64,000 nt of DNA from Aphidius gifuensis. Lineage: Eukaryota; Arthropoda; Insecta; Hymenoptera; Braconidae. The position numbers were made by a program, and so were the translations under genes. Of this stretch, positions 61,347-64,000 are shown in pieces. A model generated the notes under the pieces. That model did no database searches, was not told the DNA's origin, and was given only the letters and a program-made list of their open reading frames with translations. How positions within the stretch are numbered: position 1 is the first letter of the stretch; every line of letters starts with the position of its first letter. The stretch is taken from NCBI RefSeq assembly GCF_014905175.1, contig NC_057788.1, positions 20,368,154-20,432,153 of the forward strand, given 5' to 3'.

Positions 61347-61743
61347 GTATATCTACTTAGATCTGATGAGATCTCGTTAGATCTAATTATGTATGCTTAT
61401 ATATCATTAGATCTCGCCGCATTTTCGATATGATTAGATCTGATTATATCTACTTAGATTAATGAGATCTAGTTAGATCTCAATAGATTTAATTATATTA
61501 AGCATATATCGTGCCGCATTTTCGATATGATTAGATCTGATTATATCTACTTAGATCTAATAAGATCTAGTTACATATAATTAGATCTCAATAGATCTAA
61601 TTATATATAAGCATGTATAAGTGGATCTTGCTACTTTAAGATCTAATTATATCTAATTAGATCTTATTAGATCTCGTTAGATCTAATTTGATCTAAGTAG
61701 ATCTAATTTGATATACGTAGATCTACGCGATTTTTTCTTCGGT

Positions 61744-62266
61744 AGCTATAAGGAAAAGATGCAGCTAAGGAATTACGGTTGCCGAAAAAATTATTATAAT
61801 TGATTTATTTCTTTTTTTTTTGTTTTAAAGGAGACAAGACAAACTTCAATATGACTGCGAAAAAAATATTTATAAACTTGAAAAATAACAATAAAATTAA
61901 TTGTTCATTGTAAAATTATTATTCACCTTTACAACACTCAAAATAAAAATATAAACTTGATATTTTACGTAACATTTTACTTGGCAGTTTAGAAAACAGT
62001 ACTAGTCGCACGATGCTCAACTCGTGCCACATATAAACAATTCTAACATAAGAATAAAAAAGTTGCACAGAAAGCAAAAATATTAAGTATGTTTTATTGA
62101 AGAAACAGAATAATCTCTTGAAAGTTTTTTATATATCATAATAAGCGGATTCATTGTATATTAATTGTTTCAGATTCTCCAATTTCCAATTACTATTCAG
62201 CTTTATTTTTCATACTTTATTTTTTTAGGAAATTTTAATTTCCTATTGTTTTCGCTTTTCTTCTGG
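61744..62266. other. AT-rich intergenic DNA
   Basis: I see no gene or clear repeat. The only higher-G+C part is CAGTACTAGTCGCACGATGC near 62,000. It ends at a run of 16 C residues. Confidence 0.4.
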
Positions 62267-62606
62267 CCCCCCCCCCCCCCCCGGGATCTGGTTTTCCTTA
62301 CTCTATCCTGATCCGAATCGGATCCGGATTGCCGGAGTTTAATCAGACCTTATTTTTTTTTCCAAAGTTATCTCCGGGTTCAGTCAGGTTTGGCTAAGGC
62401 TAACCGGATCCGGCTTTCCTTACTCTTTCCTGATTCGAATCGGATCCAGACTGCCGGACTTTATCAGACTTTATTTTTTTTTGCAAAGTTATCTCCGGGT
62501 TCGGTCAGGTTTGGCTAAGGCTAACCGGATCCGGTTTTCCTTACTCTATCCTGATCCGAATCGGATCCGGAATGCCGGACTTTATCAGACTCTATTTTTT
62601 GCCAGT
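62267..62606. repeat. Inverted copy of the 121 bp CGGATCCG array behind a poly-C run
   Basis: Sixteen C residues (62,267-62,282) lead directly into GGGATCTGGTTTTCCTTACT and about 2.5 units of the array described at 15,085-16,163, in opposite orientation (AAAGTTATCTCCGGGTT, CTAAGGCTAACCGGATCC). No terminal CCCGAGT-type end is seen on either side. Confidence 0.7.
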
Positions 62607-63416
62607 ATGCCAAAATATTGAAAAAAAAATCCCTCTCACAGATTTTAATCAAAGTAGGCTCATTTTTTAAGTGAAATAAAGATCTATTTTATCAATTTTT
62701 TTTTGTAATTTTCTACCACGATTCGAGCGAGATAATTAGGGTCAAAGTTGACAAGAATTTAACACTTTAACACACCAGCATAGGAAGCATCGGCACATTT
62801 TCACTTGTATTGAAAAAACGCTCTCACAGAAAACCTTTATTTTACTACAGCTTATACTTCTTTTAATTACAAAAATAATAAAAAAAAATCATCGATTTTT
62901 ACCACGAATTTTAAAAGTTATTAATTATTTAAGACGAAGATTTAGGGTCAAAAACAGTCAAAAAGTACCAGGCGAAGCACTGAAAATCTGCTGAAGTAGT
63001 ATTGGTGTGTGTAAATACGAAGCGCCCTCACTCATACTTCTAAAGACGCGTCAGTAAAGTATACAAATTTTAGACATTAGAGGGCACTTATTATTTTTTT
63101 TTAAGCTATGGTTACAAGGGTGCCTCTTTGAACCCAAAGAATTATCCTACCTTGGGATTTACATACCGCCTTAATAATGATTGTTAAAAAAAATAATTGA
63201 AAAAAGCAAATATATTTTTAGTGTTCCGTAGGACACTTATGTTTTCACTTTTCGTGTGACTTTTTGTTATTTCGCGATAAAAATGAAAGTTATGAAACGA
63301 ATTGGCTTCTACGATGCCCATTATGTTCCATTTTTTTTCCCAAAAGCAATCATCACATTTATTTTTAATTTTTGGGCCTTATCAGATTTGATAGTGCCAT
63401 TTTTCGACAGGGCCCA
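62607..63416. other. Non-coding DNA with a weak 190 bp duplication
   Basis: Two loosely similar blocks (about 62,625-62,745 and 62,805-62,955) share, in order, CTCTCACAGA, a TACCACGA motif and TTAGGGTCAAA. No gene is recognised; a short open frame at 63,256-63,456 has no supporting features. Confidence 0.35.
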
Positions 63417-63818
63417 CCCGAGTAGAAATTCAGGTCAGGTTCGGATCAAGCCCTGATCAGGGTTGCCTGATTTCAAATCCAATCTGGATCCAGATACTGG
63501 ATCCGAACCTGATCAGGATGTAACGCTTTTTCGTAAGGTTTGGATCCAGAATGGATCAGGATACCTGATCAGGCTGTGGTAAAGATACATGATCCATAAT
63601 GGATCCAGATTCCGGATCGAAACTGGATCAGGATACATGATTTATTCAAAAAAAAAAAAAAAATTAATAATTTCAAATTTATTTTTTTTTTTAATTTGAA
63701 AACTAACGCTTAACAGAATACAGATAAACTTTATTATTACAAACTGACCTAATTGATAATTTACCTAACTAATTATTGCTACGACCGGGGTTCGAACCCT
63801 TCGACACGGGATTACAAC
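63417..63818. mobile_element. Truncated inverted copy of the CCCGAGTAGAAA GATC element
   Basis: It begins CCCGAGTAGAAATTCAGGTC and is a near-identical inverse of 43,215 down to about 42,815, with only a few differences and an A-run length change. It carries the B box (GGGGTTCGAACCC, 63,787-63,799, minus sense) and stops in the middle of the tRNA-like module at ATTACAAC. Confidence 0.75.
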
Positions 63819-64000
63819 TTATAATTTAAAAACACATTTATATTTTTGATCACATTATGTGATTTATTTTTTGATCACATTTTAATTTAAAATACTTTTA
63901 TATTTTTTTGATCACATTATGTGATTATTCTATCAATGTGACCAATAAATAAATCACATAATGTGATCAAAAATATGATCTTTTCTAATTTAAAATCACA
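63819..64000. repeat. TGATCACATTATGTGATCA palindromic repeats at the right edge
   Basis: At least five copies of GATCACATTATGTGAT or its halves occur, separated by A/T-rich spacers (TTTTAATTTAAAA). The array runs off the window. It is another GATC-centred palindrome family, abutting the truncated element. Confidence 0.6.

Larger units (their letters stand above)
59697..61743. mobile_element. AGATCT-palindrome TIR element (host of a nested fold-back element)
   Basis: The left end ACCCAGGAAAAAATTGCG is followed by TAGATCTACGTATATCAAAT. The right end (61,690-61,743) is the inverse, ending ATTTTTTCTTCGGT. Between them run AGATCTAATTAGATCT-type repeats (59,715-59,860 and 61,350-61,730), a tRNA-like module at about 59,975-60,050, and a 1.26 kb fold-back element that splits the array. 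There is no protein-coding frame. Confidence 0.65.

Noticed and set aside
1..64000. CRISPR arrays, bacterial operons or viral genes
   Set aside because: Genes have spliceosomal introns and insect families. The repeats lack spacer-repeat regularity, and no viral replication or capsid protein was recognised.

Overview
The window is AT-rich eukaryotic nuclear DNA from an insect, most likely a hymenopteran and probably a parasitoid wasp. The species call is inference. It rests on a 7tm_6 odorant receptor, an ecdysone-response nuclear receptor, a TGF-beta type I receptor, short GT-AG introns, strongly A/T-ending codons and a heavy load of non-autonomous transposon-like repeats.

Genes in order: (1) an incomplete E78/Eip78C-type nuclear receptor on + (9,828-17,417), with the first zinc-finger exon and the ligand-binding domain present but the second-finger exon absent; (2) a Cep350 orthologue on - (22,994-31,311, five coding exons, 2,470 aa); (3) head-to-head with it on +, a small protein resembling the N-terminal part of TAF1A (32,402-33,057, 170 aa, first coding exon is the ATG alone); (4) a Saxophone-like TGF-beta type I receptor on - (33,555-36,505, seven exons, 576 aa) in which the HRD aspartate and the DFG motif are both replaced, so it is a predicted pseudokinase; (5) a secreted insect protein, perhaps DUF4803, on + (44,927-47,391, six exons, 678 aa), followed by a truncated duplicate; (6) an odorant receptor on - (54,111-56,136, nine exons, 394 aa); (7) an F-box/leucine-rich-repeat protein on + (57,801-59,653, three exons, 562 aa). 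These look like independent housekeeping, signalling, sensory and adaptor genes, not a functional cluster.

Most of the rest is repeats: a roughly 5.4 kb terminal-inverted-repeat element at the left edge; 1 kb-scale fold-back elements at 39.0-40.0 kb and 60.1-61.3 kb; a decayed hAT transposon at 40.4-41.3 kb; a three-copy tandem array of about 1.35 kb units at 49.7-53.1 kb; and small hairpin elements. The most unusual group is a set of elements built from many short palindromes centred on GATC (CGGATCCG, CTGATCAG, AGATCT, TGATCA types). Their ends resemble one another (CCCnRGTRGAAA-like), and three of them carry different tRNA-like modules with A and B boxes (about 14.84, 42.79 and 59.98 kb; one is repeated in a truncated copy at 63.78 kb).

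One such element runs straight into an E78 coding exon at about 16,163 with no splice acceptor, and the second zinc-finger exon is missing. This points to a collapsed or misjoined assembly there, or to a real disruption. All calls come from reading the sequence by eye; no database search was run.
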